A stretch of 64,000 nucleotides of DNA from Theristus sp. LFF4_11 (lineage: Eukaryota; Nematoda; Chromadorea; Monhysterida; Xyalidae), in contig JASANC010003132.1 in the NCBI GenBank assembly GCA_030248135.1, positions 62,001 through 126,000 on the forward strand, read 5' to 3'. Of the stretch, positions 24,101 through 34,572 are shown piece by piece (position 1 is the stretch's first letter; every line of letters begins with the position of its first letter). A program made the position numbers and the translations under genes. The notes beneath the pieces were generated by a model. It was given only the letters and a program-made list of their open reading frames with translations. It ran no database searches and was not told the DNA's origin.

Positions 24101-27100
24101 TATATTTTTCTTGGTCACAGATTTTCTCATTTTCTCATCAAAAATGATATAAAACTCAGGGTCCGAAATTGAAAAAAAAACGGAAAATACGAAAAAAACC
24201 GGAAAAATACAGAAACGGTCTTTTTCCCGTTTTTTTCAAGGCACCAATTTTTGCCCTGGTAAAAAACGTGTATAAATACGTGTTTTTTACCGGTAAAAAA
24301 AACCGGTATTTTTACCATGCCAACCCTACTCACATGTGGAGGTACTTTCCAGATCTTGTTTCGGTGACTTCATTTGCTCCTTTTCCAAACCGATATCTTC
24401 TTCCTTTTTGACTCTCAAACCGCCACTAATTCTCCATCTAAACTAAACAAACAGCTTACCGGCTTAAAATGCAATCAATTATAATGTCGACTTCACGACA
24501 CGAAGCGAAACAGAAACCAAACAAACTACTGCTTACAGACGTCATAGAATTCACGTTCACCTGAATTCACCATCAGGACAATGTGAGGCGAAATGTCACC
24601 TTTGCGACGCTCAAAAACTTCATTCCAAAAGTTGTTTAAGCCTAAAATCAATCAGTAAAACAATCCAAAATCTACTGCTGGCTGACGGTTTTACCAGGTA
24701 ATAGGGATGGAAAAAACAGGTTTTTTACTTTTTTTGTGAAAAGAAACCGGCTCTTTTCACGGTTTTAAAACTGTTTTTACAAGGTTTTTTTTCGAAAATG
24801 GTTTTCCAGCTTCAGGATATTGCTCTGGATTTTGCCAAACACAGAATTGAGCAAGAAAAGCTGGATAAAATCTGTTCTCGTCGGGTTTGTGAACAATAAT
24901 CAGAAGCGTTGCTTTTCCCGCACAATTGAGTGGTTGTTGTTGTTCTTTGCCGGAGCGCAACGCTCCGGAGGGGCGAAGCCGAGTTGCTGGCGTTTGCGAC
25001 CGAAGCCGCCGGTTCCACTCCGAGGAAGCGCCAGCGTCGGAACCCACAATTGAGTGGTATAATGTTTTCCCGCTTCTGATGTAAAAACCTGGCGTTTTCC
25101 TAGGCGTTAAATTTTTTAGTGTCATTTAAAAAAGGGATTTTTCACTTTTTCGATCTTTAACACATCCCAGTGTTGTTTTTCTCTTAAACCGATTCACCAA
25201 TGCCAGCTCTTAACATGATCTGAGTGAATTAAAATGATTGTCTCATGAATTTGTTCAGTCGGTCAGTGGTGTACACTATTGGACTGCTAAGTTTTATAAA
25301 ACTGGCCCCAGATGTGAAGCAAGTTCAAGATCACATAATTTCAAGCAAAAGAAATTTAAAAACTCACCTTTTAGCGTCTTTGCATCACAGTCCACAGATC
25401 ACCAGTTGCAGCATTTTGACATGTTAGTTGCAACATTCAATCGATGATTCACTATTTCATTTCATTTTATGATTGAAAAGCAAGAATTGATGAATCGTCA
25501 GGTTTACTGTTTATTTAAAACACTGACTGAAACAATTCTCGTTCTCCAAATCAATCAAATCTTTGAATATTTTCCTCGAAGCAATGAAATACAATGAATG
25601 AATGAATTTTCAATGTTTTTTCAATAATATGTTTTTCGTTCAATTCCATTCAATCACACGTTCCGGCGTTACGCGTCATTCATTCCTTTCCCAGTATTGA
25701 AATTCCGAATTGTGTTGTTGTAAAAAAGAAGAGAAGATGTACAATAGGTTTTGGTTTATTGTGTTCTGTCGTCGTCGTCGTTGTCGGAGATCCACAAGAT
25801 TAGAAATTGATTGCTGGTTCAAAATTCCACAAACTTCATGTCAAACAATCAAAAACAACACAAAAAACTGCAACGAAGCGTCCAAAAACGAATCAAACCG
25901 CAAATCGGAAAGTACGCCTAGTCTCAGTCCAGTTTATTTATGTTGCCTGAACAATCAAGGAGGGATGGGATTTGCTCTGCTCCGTTTAAAGTTGTAGGCG
26001 CACGTATCTGGTACACTATCCGCAGGTTTTTTTTCGCTGAAGCATACATTTATTTGACAAATACCGAACATTACAACACACCTCCATTTGGCAGTAAAAC
26101 TGTTTCAAAATTATTTGGCAAGAAAATATAGCGGAATAAACAATACAACCCGACTGGAACCCGAAACATGAACGCAATACACGTCTGTTAGATACACCAA
26201 TTCAAACACAAACAAACGCTTATACTTCGTGGAATAGTTTTCTTGCCAATGATTTTGAATCAGTTTTACTGCCAGTCATATGCAATGGAGGCGTGTTATA
26301 ATGTTCGGTATTTGTCAAATAAATGTATGCTTCAGTGAAAAAAAACCCTGCGATTCATGTACTAGATACACTCAGTAGTCTAAAAAACTGAAAAAATAGC
26401 ATGGGATTCTTTTATAGCGTTTGTACGGCTGATGCAACACACGCGCAATACAAGGCTCATACGCACACACGCGCGCAGCGTTCCAACACTTTTGGCCGCC
26501 ACTGTACATATACGGCTAGCTGATTGGTTGGTTGCACATACGTGCAGTTGATGCATGCGCATTCTGTGCAGGCAAACTCCGCCTCCACACCAATGCCAGC
26601 GCAGACAGCACGCATCAACCAACCAAAGTGTGCACTATCAACAAATCAGCCACATACATTGCATACATTATATCATCCAGATGGACTGTAGGTCGCCTCT
26701 ATGCCAGACCCGACCGTTGTTCCGCTTGACCACCGAAGCTCGTGTTTCACCTGAGTCATTTATTTTTACCTTTGGCGTGCTAATTTCCTGAACAATATTA
26801 TTGTTTCATCAATCGTCCCCGTTTATAGGGAAACTAAACACATCCGGACAATCCTCACACTGCCGGACAAAACCATTCATTGTCCTCACGTACGTATTTA
26901 CAGGTTTGGTTCCAAAATCGACGCTCGAAAGAGCGCCGCCTGAAGCATCTCTGCAATTGGATTCGCGAAAACGAAAGTCGCGGTTTCATTCCACCGATTT
27001 CGACGTCGCACGCTGGTGGCACTGGTCAACAGGGTATGTCAGAAATTCCGCTACGACGGGTCCCTATTTAACTACAACAGTACTTTCACAACATTTTTAT

Positions 27101-27926
27101 TTTTTACCATCTTTCAAATTCTGCATAAACTCAATTTATATTGCCAGGTAAAAACCGGTTTTAGTTCCGTTTAAAACTGTTTTATTCCCCATATTTTCCC
27201 GGCACCTGAGTTTAGAGCGTTTGACCCGCAGAACCAATTGTCAACTACAGTTGAATTTTGTGTTTTTTAAGCAACCTGAAATCTAATTTGAGTTTGGAAC
27301 CAGTTTTATTCTTCAGTATTGGAAAATGCAGTTTTGCAAATTCATGAAACCAGAATTCAAAAAAAATTGAAAGAACAGCTTTTTGCAAGAAGAGGACGGA
27401 AATCAAACCGGTTTCACTTCCCCCAATCAGTAATGACGCAAAATTCGTCATTGAGTTCTTTTTGCATTCGGAGCCTATACTGTTTGCAGGCGGCGTTTTG
27501 TCTCCAGCATCACATCAGCAACTCGAAGCGTTGACATCGTTCTCGAGTGTCGATCCAACAATTCCGTCCGCGATGCGTCCGATACAACGAGCGAATTCTT
27601 CGCCGGCGTCTTCGCTGGACAACGAGCCAATGAACGCGCAATCCACTCTTATCAGCAGCCTGAATCAACCACACTCACATCAGGAACAACAACAACACCA
27701 TCAGCAGTCGACTTGTGGTGCTGGCGACTTGCAGCGAGTCGAAGCATCCGCAGCTGCGAGATCAGAAATCGCAGAAACTACAAATGATAGTTCTGATTCG
27801 AAGAGTATCATGCGGATGCGCGAGCGAGCGCCAGCGAGCGGACAGCGCATCACGCATAATATGAGCCGTTATCCCCTCGCGCGCTTTTTTCAAATTTGCT
27901 CGCTGCGTCCAGCGAGCATAGTATAA
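18198..27926 (+). CDS. mec-3: MEC-3-type LIM-homeodomain transcription factor, complete, 6 exons, 525 aa
   Basis: Nuclear LIM-homeodomain factor; in C. elegans MEC-3 acts with the POU factor UNC-86 to specify touch-receptor neurons. Exons: 18198-18300, 18722-18875, 19204-19412, 20133-20677, 26904-27033, 27490-27926. LIM1 zinc ligands are C33, C36, H54, C57, C60, C63, C80, H83; LIM2 ligands are C97, C100, H121, C124, C127, C130, C151, H154. The linker (~156-290) is Ser/Gln/Thr rich. The homeodomain is ~292-351, split between VIQ and [12 protein letters not shown] by a 6.2 kb intron. The signature [32 protein letters not shown] and the extension [16 protein letters not shown] match MEC-3 rather than LIN-11/Lhx1. 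An in-frame TGA lies 15 nt before the ATG. It is longer than C. elegans MEC-3 (321 aa, from memory). The last ~38 residues are encoded by a dispersed repeat, so the final exon and stop are the weakest part of the model. Confidence 0.93.
18450..18690. repeat. Repeat family C, diverged copy in mec-3 intron 1
   Basis: GAGTCTCAGGACCAAAATTAAA at the left and GCATTGAGTCTCGGGACCAA near 18657-18676 at the right match family C ends. Confidence 0.45.
19735..19850 (-). repeat. Repeat family C, partial copy in mec-3 intron 3
   Basis: AAGTCCCGCGTCATGCATGAAACTG and GCGCATTGAGATTCGGGACC are the complement of family C blocks. Confidence 0.5.
20850..20988 (+). mobile_element. Left piece of a broken CAGTGGCGGCCAAAAGTGTT MITE
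   Basis: Matches 921-1058 of the intact copy up to TGTATCTAGT, then stops abruptly at a different sequence. Confidence 0.75.
21139..21216 (+). other. Exon-like coding fragment (25 codons plus stop) inside the large mec-3 intron
   Basis: A good acceptor (cactgcag) is followed by 25 sense codons and [13 protein letters not shown], then [15 protein letters not shown]. Third positions are GC-rich as in real exons here. mec-3 exon 4 ends in phase 0 at 20677, so splicing to this fragment would be in frame. The product would lose homeodomain helix 3 and could not bind DNA normally. The fragment lies inside the 5 kb insertion at 20989-26003, so it may instead be a captured 3' end of another gene. 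I do not recognise the peptide. Confidence 0.4.
22258..22333 (-). tRNA. tRNA-like sequence, probably pseudogene or tRNA-derived SINE
   Basis: On the - strand TGGCTGAGTGG (A box, 22315-22325) and GGTTCGAATCC (B box, 22272-22282) are perfect RNA polymerase III promoter boxes at tRNA spacing. A CTTCCAA loop would give anticodon UCC, but its stem has two mismatches and the T stem only three pairs. Outer GGCTGAGTGG pairs with CCACTCGGCT. It may be transcribed but is unlikely to be a working tRNA. Confidence 0.4.
22450..23530. repeat. 1.1 kb inverted repeat with ~290-bp arms
   Basis: TTGGTACTCCTTCAAAATAT at 22450 returns as ATATTTTGAAGGAGTACCAA at ~23511. Arms run to CCCACGGGTTA/TAACCCGTGGG near 22740 and 23242, ~85-90% matched. 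The loop repeats a GATGGATACCGTTCACATGATTG block from the arm. Confidence 0.75.
23627..24328. mobile_element. hAT-type MITE, 8-bp target duplication CTCACATG
   Basis: Starts TAGGGTTGGCAAAATAC and ends GTATTTTTACCATGCCAACCCTA. CTCACATG flanks it on both sides (23619-23626, 24329-24336). Eight-bp duplications and TAGGG-type ends are the hAT pattern. Internal sequence is AT-rich without a transposase. Confidence 0.85.
24350..24690 (-). repeat. Inverted partner of the repeat at 7056-7560
   Basis: Complementary blocks AAAAGTTGTTTAAGCCTAAA and CTTTGCGACGCTCAAAAACT appear in reverse order relative to the CAND1 intron copy. Confidence 0.5.
24705..25060 (+). repeat. Second copy of the repeat at 9142-9400
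   Basis: Same blocks as the CAND1 intron copy. This one has an extra ~120 bp (24940-25050) with CGGAGCGCAACGCTCCGGAG, which is itself palindromic. Confidence 0.65.
26004..26504 (+). mobile_element. Right piece of the broken CAGTGGCGGCCAAAAGTGTT MITE
   Basis: Resumes at GTATCTGGTACACTATCCGC, matching 1050-1558 of the intact copy, and ends CGCCACTG before TA. Confidence 0.75.
27810..27880 (+). repeat. Dispersed GC-rich repeat within the last mec-3 exon
   Basis: CATGCGGATGCGCGAGCGAG ... CAGCGCATCACGCATAATATGAGCCGTTATCCCCTCGCGC, ~85% identical to 54262-54340. It supplies about the last 38 residues of the predicted MEC-3 frame. Confidence 0.75.
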
Positions 27927-28098
27927 GCCACAAACTTGGTTCCGTGCACACGAAACGAACACCCAAAGTTGTGCTTGGAGCCGCGAAAAAATTTTTATTC
28001 GACTACTTTTCATACGCTGTAGACACGAAAAACCTATTCTGAAAACAGTGTTACTTCTTTCCCTTTGTCCTTTTTTTCAGGTATGTAATCAACATGTG

Positions 28099-28440
28099 TT
28101 CGCCCTTTAAATTTTTACCTGCGACACTTTCACAGTCGAACAAAAATGTTCCCTGGGGTAATTCCACCCGGAGATTTTGAAAATTGGGTTAATTTTTTAC
28201 CCCGACCCTGTTTTTGGGTAAAAATTGGGCATTTTTAATTGTTCGGAGGGTTTTCACCTGGTTTTAAGTGTTCGCCCTTTCAATTTTTAGCTGGGACACT
28301 TTCACAGTTGAACAAAAATGTTTCCTAGGGTAATTTCATCCGTATTTTTTGAAAATTTAGTTAATTTTTTTGCCCGGGCACTTTTTTGAGTCAAAATTGT
28401 GCATTCTTTGAAAGTTCGTAGCATTTTGACTGGGTATCAG
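28099..28440 (+). repeat. Two direct 172-bp repeats
   Basis: TTCGCCCTTT at 28099 and 28271, each followed by GGGACACTTTCACAGT-like, GAACAAAAATGTT and GGGTAATTTCA-like blocks. Confidence 0.6.
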
Positions 28441-28499
28441 TTTTTCACTCTTACAAATTTTGTCTGAGCTGCGAAAAATAGTAGGAAAAAGGTCTAGTC

Positions 28500-30140
28500 C
28501 GTAGTAATTCAATGCGCTGATCACGGATTTTGGGTTAGTTTTCTTACGTGAGCAACTCTAGATGCTGAATCGTGACGATTTCGGGCGAATCGGCCGTCGA
28601 AATTGGCGAAATCGGTCCAGAAACGAAAAACAAGAAAAGATTGTTTTCCAGGGTAATTCAATGCGCTGATCACGGATTTTGGGTTAGTTTTCTTACGTGA
28701 GCAACTCTAGATACTGAATCGTGTCGATTTCGGGCGAATCGGCCGTGGAAATCGGCGAAATCGGTCTAGAAATGAAAAACAAGAAAACTATGTTTTCCAA
28801 TGTAATTCAATCCGCTGATCACGGATTTTGGGTTAGTTTTCTTATGTGAGCAACTCTAGATACCGAATCGTGACGATTTCGGGCGAATCGGCCGTCGAAA
28901 TTGGCGAAATCGGTCCAGAAACGAAAAACAAGAAAAAGGTGTTTTCCAGGGTAATTCAATGCGCTGATCACGGATTTTCGGTTAGTTTTCTTACGTGAGC
29001 AACTCTAGATACTGAATCGTGACGATTTCGGGCGAATCGGCCGTCGAAATTGGCGAAATCGGTCCAGAAACGAAAAACAAGAAAAGGGTGTTTTCCATGG
29101 TAATTCAATGCGCTGATCACGGATTTTGGGTTAGTTTTTTATGTAAGCAACTCTAGATGCTGAATCGTGACGATTTCGGGCGAATCGGCCGTGGAAATTG
29201 GCGAAATCGGTCCAGAAATGAAAAACAAAAAAACGGTGTTTTCCGTGGTAATTAAATACACTGATCACAGATTTTGTGTTAGTTTTTTTATGTGAGCAAC
29301 TCTAGATACCGAATCGTGACGATTTCGGGCGAATCGGCCGTCGAATTTAGTGAAACCGGTCCAGAAATGAAAAACAAGAAGTCGGTGTTTTCCATGGTAA
29401 TTCATTGCGCCGATCACGGATTTTGGGTTAGTTTTCTTATGTGAGCAACTCTAGATACCGAATCGTGACGATTTCGGGCGAATCGGCCGTCGAAATTGGC
29501 GAAATCGGTCCAGAAACGAAAAACAAGAAAAGGATGTTTTCCAGGGTAATTCAATGCGCTGATTACGGATTTTGGGTTAGTTTTCTTACGTGAGCAACTC
29601 TAGATACTGAATCGTGACGATTTCGGGCGAATCGGCCGTGGAAATTGGCGAAATCGGTCCAGAAACGAAAAATAAGAAAAGGATGTTTTCCAGGGTAATT
29701 CAATGCGCTGATCACGGATTTTGTGTTAGTTTTTTTATGTGAGCAACTCTAGATACTGAATCGTGACGATTTCGGGCGAATCGGCCGTGGAAATTGGCGA
29801 AATTGGTCCAGAAATGAAAAACAAAAAAACGGTGTTTTCCATGGTAATTAAATACACTGATCACGGATTTTGTGATAGTTTTTTCATGTGAGCAACTATA
29901 GATACCGAATCGTGACGATTTCGGGCGAATCGGCCGTGGAATTTAGTGAAACCGGTCCAGAAATGAAAAACAAGAAGTCGGTGTTTTCTATGGTAATTCA
30001 TTGCGCCGATCACGGCTTTTGGGTCAGTTTTCTTATGTGAGCAATTTCTAGGTACTGAATCGTGACGATTTTGGGCGAATCGGCCGTAGAAATAGCATAG
30101 ACGAAATTGGCCTAAAAACGAAAAATGAAAAACCTGAGTT
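28500..30140 (+). repeat. 149-bp satellite, 11 units
   Basis: AATTCAATGCG (or AATTAAATAC, AATTCATTGCG) recurs at 28506, 28655, 28804, 28953, 29102, 29250, 29399, 29548, 29697, 29846, 29995. Each unit contains GAGCAACTCTAGAT, GACGATTTCGGGCGAATCGG and GAAATCGGTCCAGAAA. Two special variants at 29250/29399 recur at 29846/29995, four units later. Confidence 0.95.
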
Positions 30141-30198
30141 GTGTGCCCAACGTATTGTGATTTTGGTCCGACCTTCGGGGCTTATGTAAAAGTCAGAA

Positions 30199-31233
30199 TA
30201 TTATCTAAAAATGCGGGAGACGCATATAAAAGGAGGAATATGGCCTTGTGTAAGCAGTGAAAGACTTGGCTCGACAACCTTTTCAAGTCTCTGATGTGGT
30301 ACACACGGATACAAGTACATAAGAGTCATATTTTTGCGCCGTTTATTTTTTATTTAGGTTGCAAGTGGCAACCCTCGTACATTGTAGACAAATGAAACTT
30401 TCACATTTGCCTTTTTCTAGCATTTAGCGACCTCTAAAACCACTAAAATAACGATCAGACTTTAGATCGCTGACACTGGTTTGCACAAAGTGTATCGCAG
30501 AGGCATTGGGAACGCAAGGTCTCCTTCTGTGGCAATGACTCACCGGTTTATCCTGTCACAAGAGTTTGGTAAAAAGGGTGAAAATCAACGGAAGACAACA
30601 CTTTTTGCACTGGTGCTGCTGTATGCACAGCGGTGCGTACGTTAGCAACAACGATAAAGCTACATGCAGCAATGTTTTGCAATCTCTGATGTTTCTGTTT
30701 TTTGCACAGAATTTACAGTATAGCCGATTAAACATGGCAGCTTTTTTCAGGGTGCAAGGAGCGCGCGAATTTTGAATAAAAGAAAAAGAAGTTCAGAAAC
30801 CAAATTGTATGCCAAATTTGACGCGTTTTTTAAGCTAATGGATTATCCGTATTATTCTGTTCATTCTTTCTCCCTTGCACACATGATTGGAAATTATGTT
30901 GGCATTTTTGAAAAAGACAACTCCTAGTCAGCGACTAATCCCGCCTTGATGGACTGCCTCATTTATTCGGCCATGCTGTACAGAATTTCGCACATGATGT
31001 GATTTTAGACTAAACTGAAGAGGACAATTGAAAAATATCTAGATAACTTCAAAATTTTTACGCTTTTCAACAAGCTTGTAAACAACAAACGCGGCGCAAA
31101 AATATGACTCTTATGTACTTGTATCCGTGTGTACCACATCAGAGACTTGAAAAGGTTGTCGAGCCAAGTCTTTCACTGCTTACACAAGGCCATATTCCTC
31201 CTTTTATATGCGTCTCCCGCATTTTTAGATAAT
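30199..31233. mobile_element. Element with ~145-bp near-perfect inverted ends
   Basis: ATTATCTAAAAATGCGGGAG at 30199 returns inverted at 31214-31233. Arms include TGGCTCGACAACCTTTTCAA and ACACGGATACAAGTACATAA. The loop carries MITE family A copy 2. Confidence 0.8.
30714..30980 (+). mobile_element. MITE family A, copy 2
   Basis: TACAGTATAGCCGATTAAAC to CGGCCATGCTGTA. It sits inside the loop of the inverted-repeat element at 30199-31233. Confidence 0.8.
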
Positions 31234-31236
31234 CAC

Positions 31237-32106
31237 TGGCTGGTATTTCAATATTATGAGCTGAAATTTTCAGCATTGATAAAACATGTGATGCCATTTT
31301 TCTGACAAAATTTTTATCCAGTTTGGTCAAGTAGATTTAGTTTTACAGCACAATGTTTAAAAATTCCCAAATTTTCAAAAAAACGGATTTTTAACCAAGA
31401 ATTTAACAACGAATCATTGCTCATAGACATCCAAATCATCATCAAGGTTTGTCGTCCGGCAGCGGCTGGATGGAATTTTACGCGAAACTGGCGAGTCACT
31501 GCAGAAAAACTTTCAGATTGCTCCCACCAGATAGCACACCAGACCCGTTGTTCTGCTGTCCACTTAACCATGACGAAACTGCAGAAAACTGAAACTAAAA
31601 CACTGTTTTTATTCAAACCGCAGAAAAACTTTTCAAAAGAAACAAATTAACAGACAGAGCAACACGGAAAACAAAAAATCAACTGAACAATTCTTTCTGT
31701 CGCAGTCGCATGGCTGCTGACTCGAGTCCGTTGTGAAACATCAGAATTTCGCTCGAGGTGCTCAAATGCAATTCAAGTGTGAGACCTTTCCACTCTGAGC
31801 GCATGACTTGAACTATCACGGGTATCCAAAAAGACCAATTTGTCACCTTCGCAACAGTTTCAAAATTGAATCACGCATCTTGATACTAATTTTTTCTTGC
31901 ACTCATTTCAGTCAATTTGTTGATTTTTCGAGCTTTTTAGAAAATCTGCCACAGTGAGCGCTAGGAATTATATATCGGAAAAAAAATTTTGTCAGTAAAA
32001 TGGCATCACATGTTTTATCAATGCTGAAAATTTCAGCTCATAATGTTGAAACACCAGCCAATGACAGCAGTTTGAAAATGGAACCTTTTTTTGGCCCACC
32101 CTGTAT
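31237..32106 (-). mobile_element. Decayed mariner-like element
   Basis: Inverted inner blocks ATGAGCTGAAATTTTCAGCA (31256) and its complement (32019). Outer right end GGCCCACCCTGTA beside TA. It encloses a transposase N-terminal remnant. Confidence 0.6.
31314..31571 (-). pseudogene. Transposase N-terminal helix-turn-helix remnant (DUF4817-like)
   Basis: The frame starting at 31571 reads MVKWTAEQRVWCAIWWEQ, then SFSAVTRQFRVKFHP and RQTLMMIWMSM. This resembles the N-terminal DNA-binding domain of some mariner-type transposases (pattern F..V.R.FR.KF.P.AP.R.TI..W). After about 60 residues the similarity stops and no DDE catalytic part follows. Confidence 0.5.
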
Positions 32107-32240
32107 ATTCAGATGATGTTGAATGGGGTTACACGTCATTTGATTGTGTGCAATCATTTGAGCCCCCGTGTGCCAAAGAACGAAAAAAATAAACCGAGAA
32201 ACATGCACGGAACCACGTCAAGTTCAAAGCATCTACATTG

Positions 32241-32504
32241 TGGCCGAGTAAATAAGGCAGTCCTTGCATTATCAAAGCGGGATCAATCGCAGACCAGGAG
32301 TTTTCAAGATTTTTCAAGAATGCCAAGATATTTCCCAATCTTCAGTGCAAGCTAGAAAAGAATAACAGAATAACACGAAGAATCAATTAGTTTAAAAAAA
32401 CATGCCAAATTTGACACAAAATTGGGTTTCTCGTCGTTTTTTTCAATTAACTTTCTGGCGCTCCTTGCACCCTGAAAAAGCTGCTGTTTCCTCGGCCATT
32501 CCGA
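32241..32504 (-). mobile_element. MITE family A, copy 3
   Basis: Complement orientation, from GGCCGAGTAAATAAGGCAGT to CCTCGGCCATTCCG. More diverged than the others. Confidence 0.75.
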
Positions 32505-32694
32505 GACTAGTTTCTCAGTTTCAGGTGCTGCAAAGCGCATGACAAATGCTGGAGCCGCGTGGCGTGCTCGTTTTGGGACGGTCACTTTCTGCCGGCGCAT
32601 TTGCAGTGGTACGAGTTTCGATGTTTCAGTGACGCACGTGCAGCCTGCACACCACCGGGAAACAGTGAGCGTGAACAGTGGTTTTGTCAGAAAT

Positions 32695-32845
32695 GTACAG
32701 TCGAACTCTATAACATATCAACTAGCCGATTGGGTGGTCTCGTGACGCATGGATTCTGTGCTGCAAACCAAACTCCGCCTCCATAGCAATTCATGCATAG
32801 AATGCACACGTCAACCAATCAGCTAGTTGGATATGTTACAGAGTT
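32695..32845. repeat. Small inverted-repeat MITE (~150 bp)
   Basis: AACTCTATAACATATCAACTAGC at the left matches GCTAGTTGGATATGTTACAGAGTT at the right. The middle ACTCCGCCTCC stretch recurs near 4110 and 26578. Confidence 0.65.
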
Positions 32846-33825
32846 AAGGCCCGTTCATACCACACGTATGCAGACGTACATACGTCGACGTCTGGTATGA
32901 ACGAAGACGTGCCGGGCCAAGCGTAGCCGTATGAACCCGACGTCACTTTACAAACTTCCCAAAAGTGACGTACGGCTCCGGTCAAAAAATTGTTTGTGCT
33001 GATGTGAAAATTTTTTGAAGTACATGTTATTTTTTTATTGCTGGAATTGTTGCTGTGTTGAATTTTTTTTGTTTTAAGCAATTCAAAAACAATGTGGAAT
33101 GAAAAAAGGTACTACAGGCCCGATCCCGACCCGATGTAAAATGCGTGATAAAACAAGAAAACTGATGTCGGCTCAGGTCGCGTGTGGTCCAAAATTTCTT
33201 TCATATTAATTCCAGATTCCAAATCAGACCCGATATACTGGAAAATAAACTGTTTAAAAATTGCAGAAATTTTAACAAAACAAAGTTTTACCAACACGGA
33301 GTCACTTGAACTGTTGTGGCGTGCTTTGGTTTTCTTCAAATGTACAACATACGGAACTGACGTAGGGAACGTGTAACATCAGCCGCACTAGCCACAAAAA
33401 CTGTCTTCACATCTCACAATCAAGTCTGATGTTTCAACGGTCCTGAATTTCTTTTGTTTTTGAAATTCAGAATTAAAGTTTGGATTTTTATTCAAGGTTC
33501 TTTGACCCACCGGTCAGTGGGTTGGTGATGCAGTGCAATAGTAAAAAGTTCAGAAATGTGTACAACTGAACAAATTGAAAATGACATGCGCTTTTTCATC
33601 TACAATTCAACAATATTTTTCACATCAAAATCAGAAATTTTGCGAGCGGGACCGTACGTCAGTATGGGAAGCTTGTAAAGTACGGTCACGCCCGGACCGG
33701 CACGTCTTCGTGCATACCATCGTTCATATCTGCATGAACGAGCGCAAATCCTAAAGCAAGACGTGACGTGACGTGCCGTGCCGTGCCGTGCCGTACGCGC
33801 ATACGTCAGTATGAACGGGCTTTTA
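32846..33825. mobile_element. Element with inverted ends AAGGCCCGTTCATACC, ACGT-rich
   Basis: Ends AAGGCCCGTTCATACC and GTATGAACGGGCTTTTA are inverted. Both ends hold many ACGT/GACGTG motifs; the right end has GACGTGACGTG, then four CCGTG repeats. The middle is AT-rich with no gene. Confidence 0.75.
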
Positions 33826-34305
33826 GACTGTAGTCACCTTTTTTCAACTGAAAAACCGATAAGAACGCCATGGTGTTTTTTTGCAGTATGCCTGTTTCTG
33901 ATGCAGATAAATGCCAGCAGCAATTGTGCAAATGCGACGTTACATGGGCGAAATGCGTCCGACGGCAGCGGCACCGAATATAAGAGAAGAGAGAGTGCAA
34001 GCATGTCGCGCGAAACCTGGCATAACACGACTGGCACACAAGGACAAGATTGTATTGTTCAGTTGTTCATCTATATTTTTTATGGAAGTGGACTTTTGAG
34101 AAATTCAATTTTTTTTGCATAGTTTGGTTTCCCGCCGGCCGTGGGACACTCGTCCCTTATTGTGCTGAGAACTTATAAATGGAGGAGGACTTAAATATAC
34201 AGAGTGGTCCAAAAGTAGTGGGTACAACTTTGAATCGCTCTAACTCGCCAACCGTTGGACCGTTTGAGCTGAGAAATTTACTTACTTAGAGGAAACTTAG
34301 ACGCT
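33826..34305. other. Intergenic, ends with a mariner-type end fragment
   Basis: Nothing coding recognised. CAGAGTGGTCCAAAAGTAGT at ~34201 resembles the ends of other TA elements here. Confidence 0.4.
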
Positions 34306-34572
34306 TACCGTAAAGTCTTGCATATAAGGTTCCTCCCGCTTATAAGACCCCCACCCAAAAGTGGGCGGAGTGTCACACGGCGGGAAACCAAAAAAATTCA
34401 AAATTTTGACTTGGTCAAAATCCTACCCCGTTTATAAGGCCCGGAATTCCTAATGTTCGGTTTATAAGACCTCCTCCCACTTATAAGGTTGTCACACAAA
34501 ATTCCACTTTTTTCAGAAATTTTTGATTTTCAAATTTATATAAGGAGACCTTATATGCAAGACTTTACGATA
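34306..34572. mobile_element. MITE family B, copy 1
   Basis: TACCGTAAAGTCTTGCATATAAGG at the left and CCTTATATGCAAGACTTTACGATA at the right. Inside, GTGGGCGGAGTGTCACA and GGCGGGAAACCAAA. 267 bp. Confidence 0.85.

Larger units (their letters stand above)
20989..26003 (+). mobile_element. 5.0 kb insertion splitting the MITE, 9-bp target duplication
   Basis: GTATCTAGT (20980-20988) and GTATCTGGT (26004-26012) flank it. Inside, CCTACAACTTTAAAC on the left is matched by GTTTAAAGTTGTAGG on the right, within 10 bp of each end. A 9-bp duplication is typical of Mutator-type transposons; the short inverted ends and absence of a transposase make class uncertain. It carries the exon-like fragment, a tRNA-like sequence, a 1.1 kb inverted repeat, a hAT-type MITE and copies of repeats found in CAND1 introns. 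Confidence 0.55.

Noticed and set aside
18198..27926. Assignment as LIN-11/Lhx1 or Lmx1
   Set aside because: The DRFL and WHE motifs of LIM1 recall Lmx1, and the homeodomain start recalls Lhx1. However [21 protein letters not shown] and the LKHLCN..RGFIPP extension are MEC-3 features.
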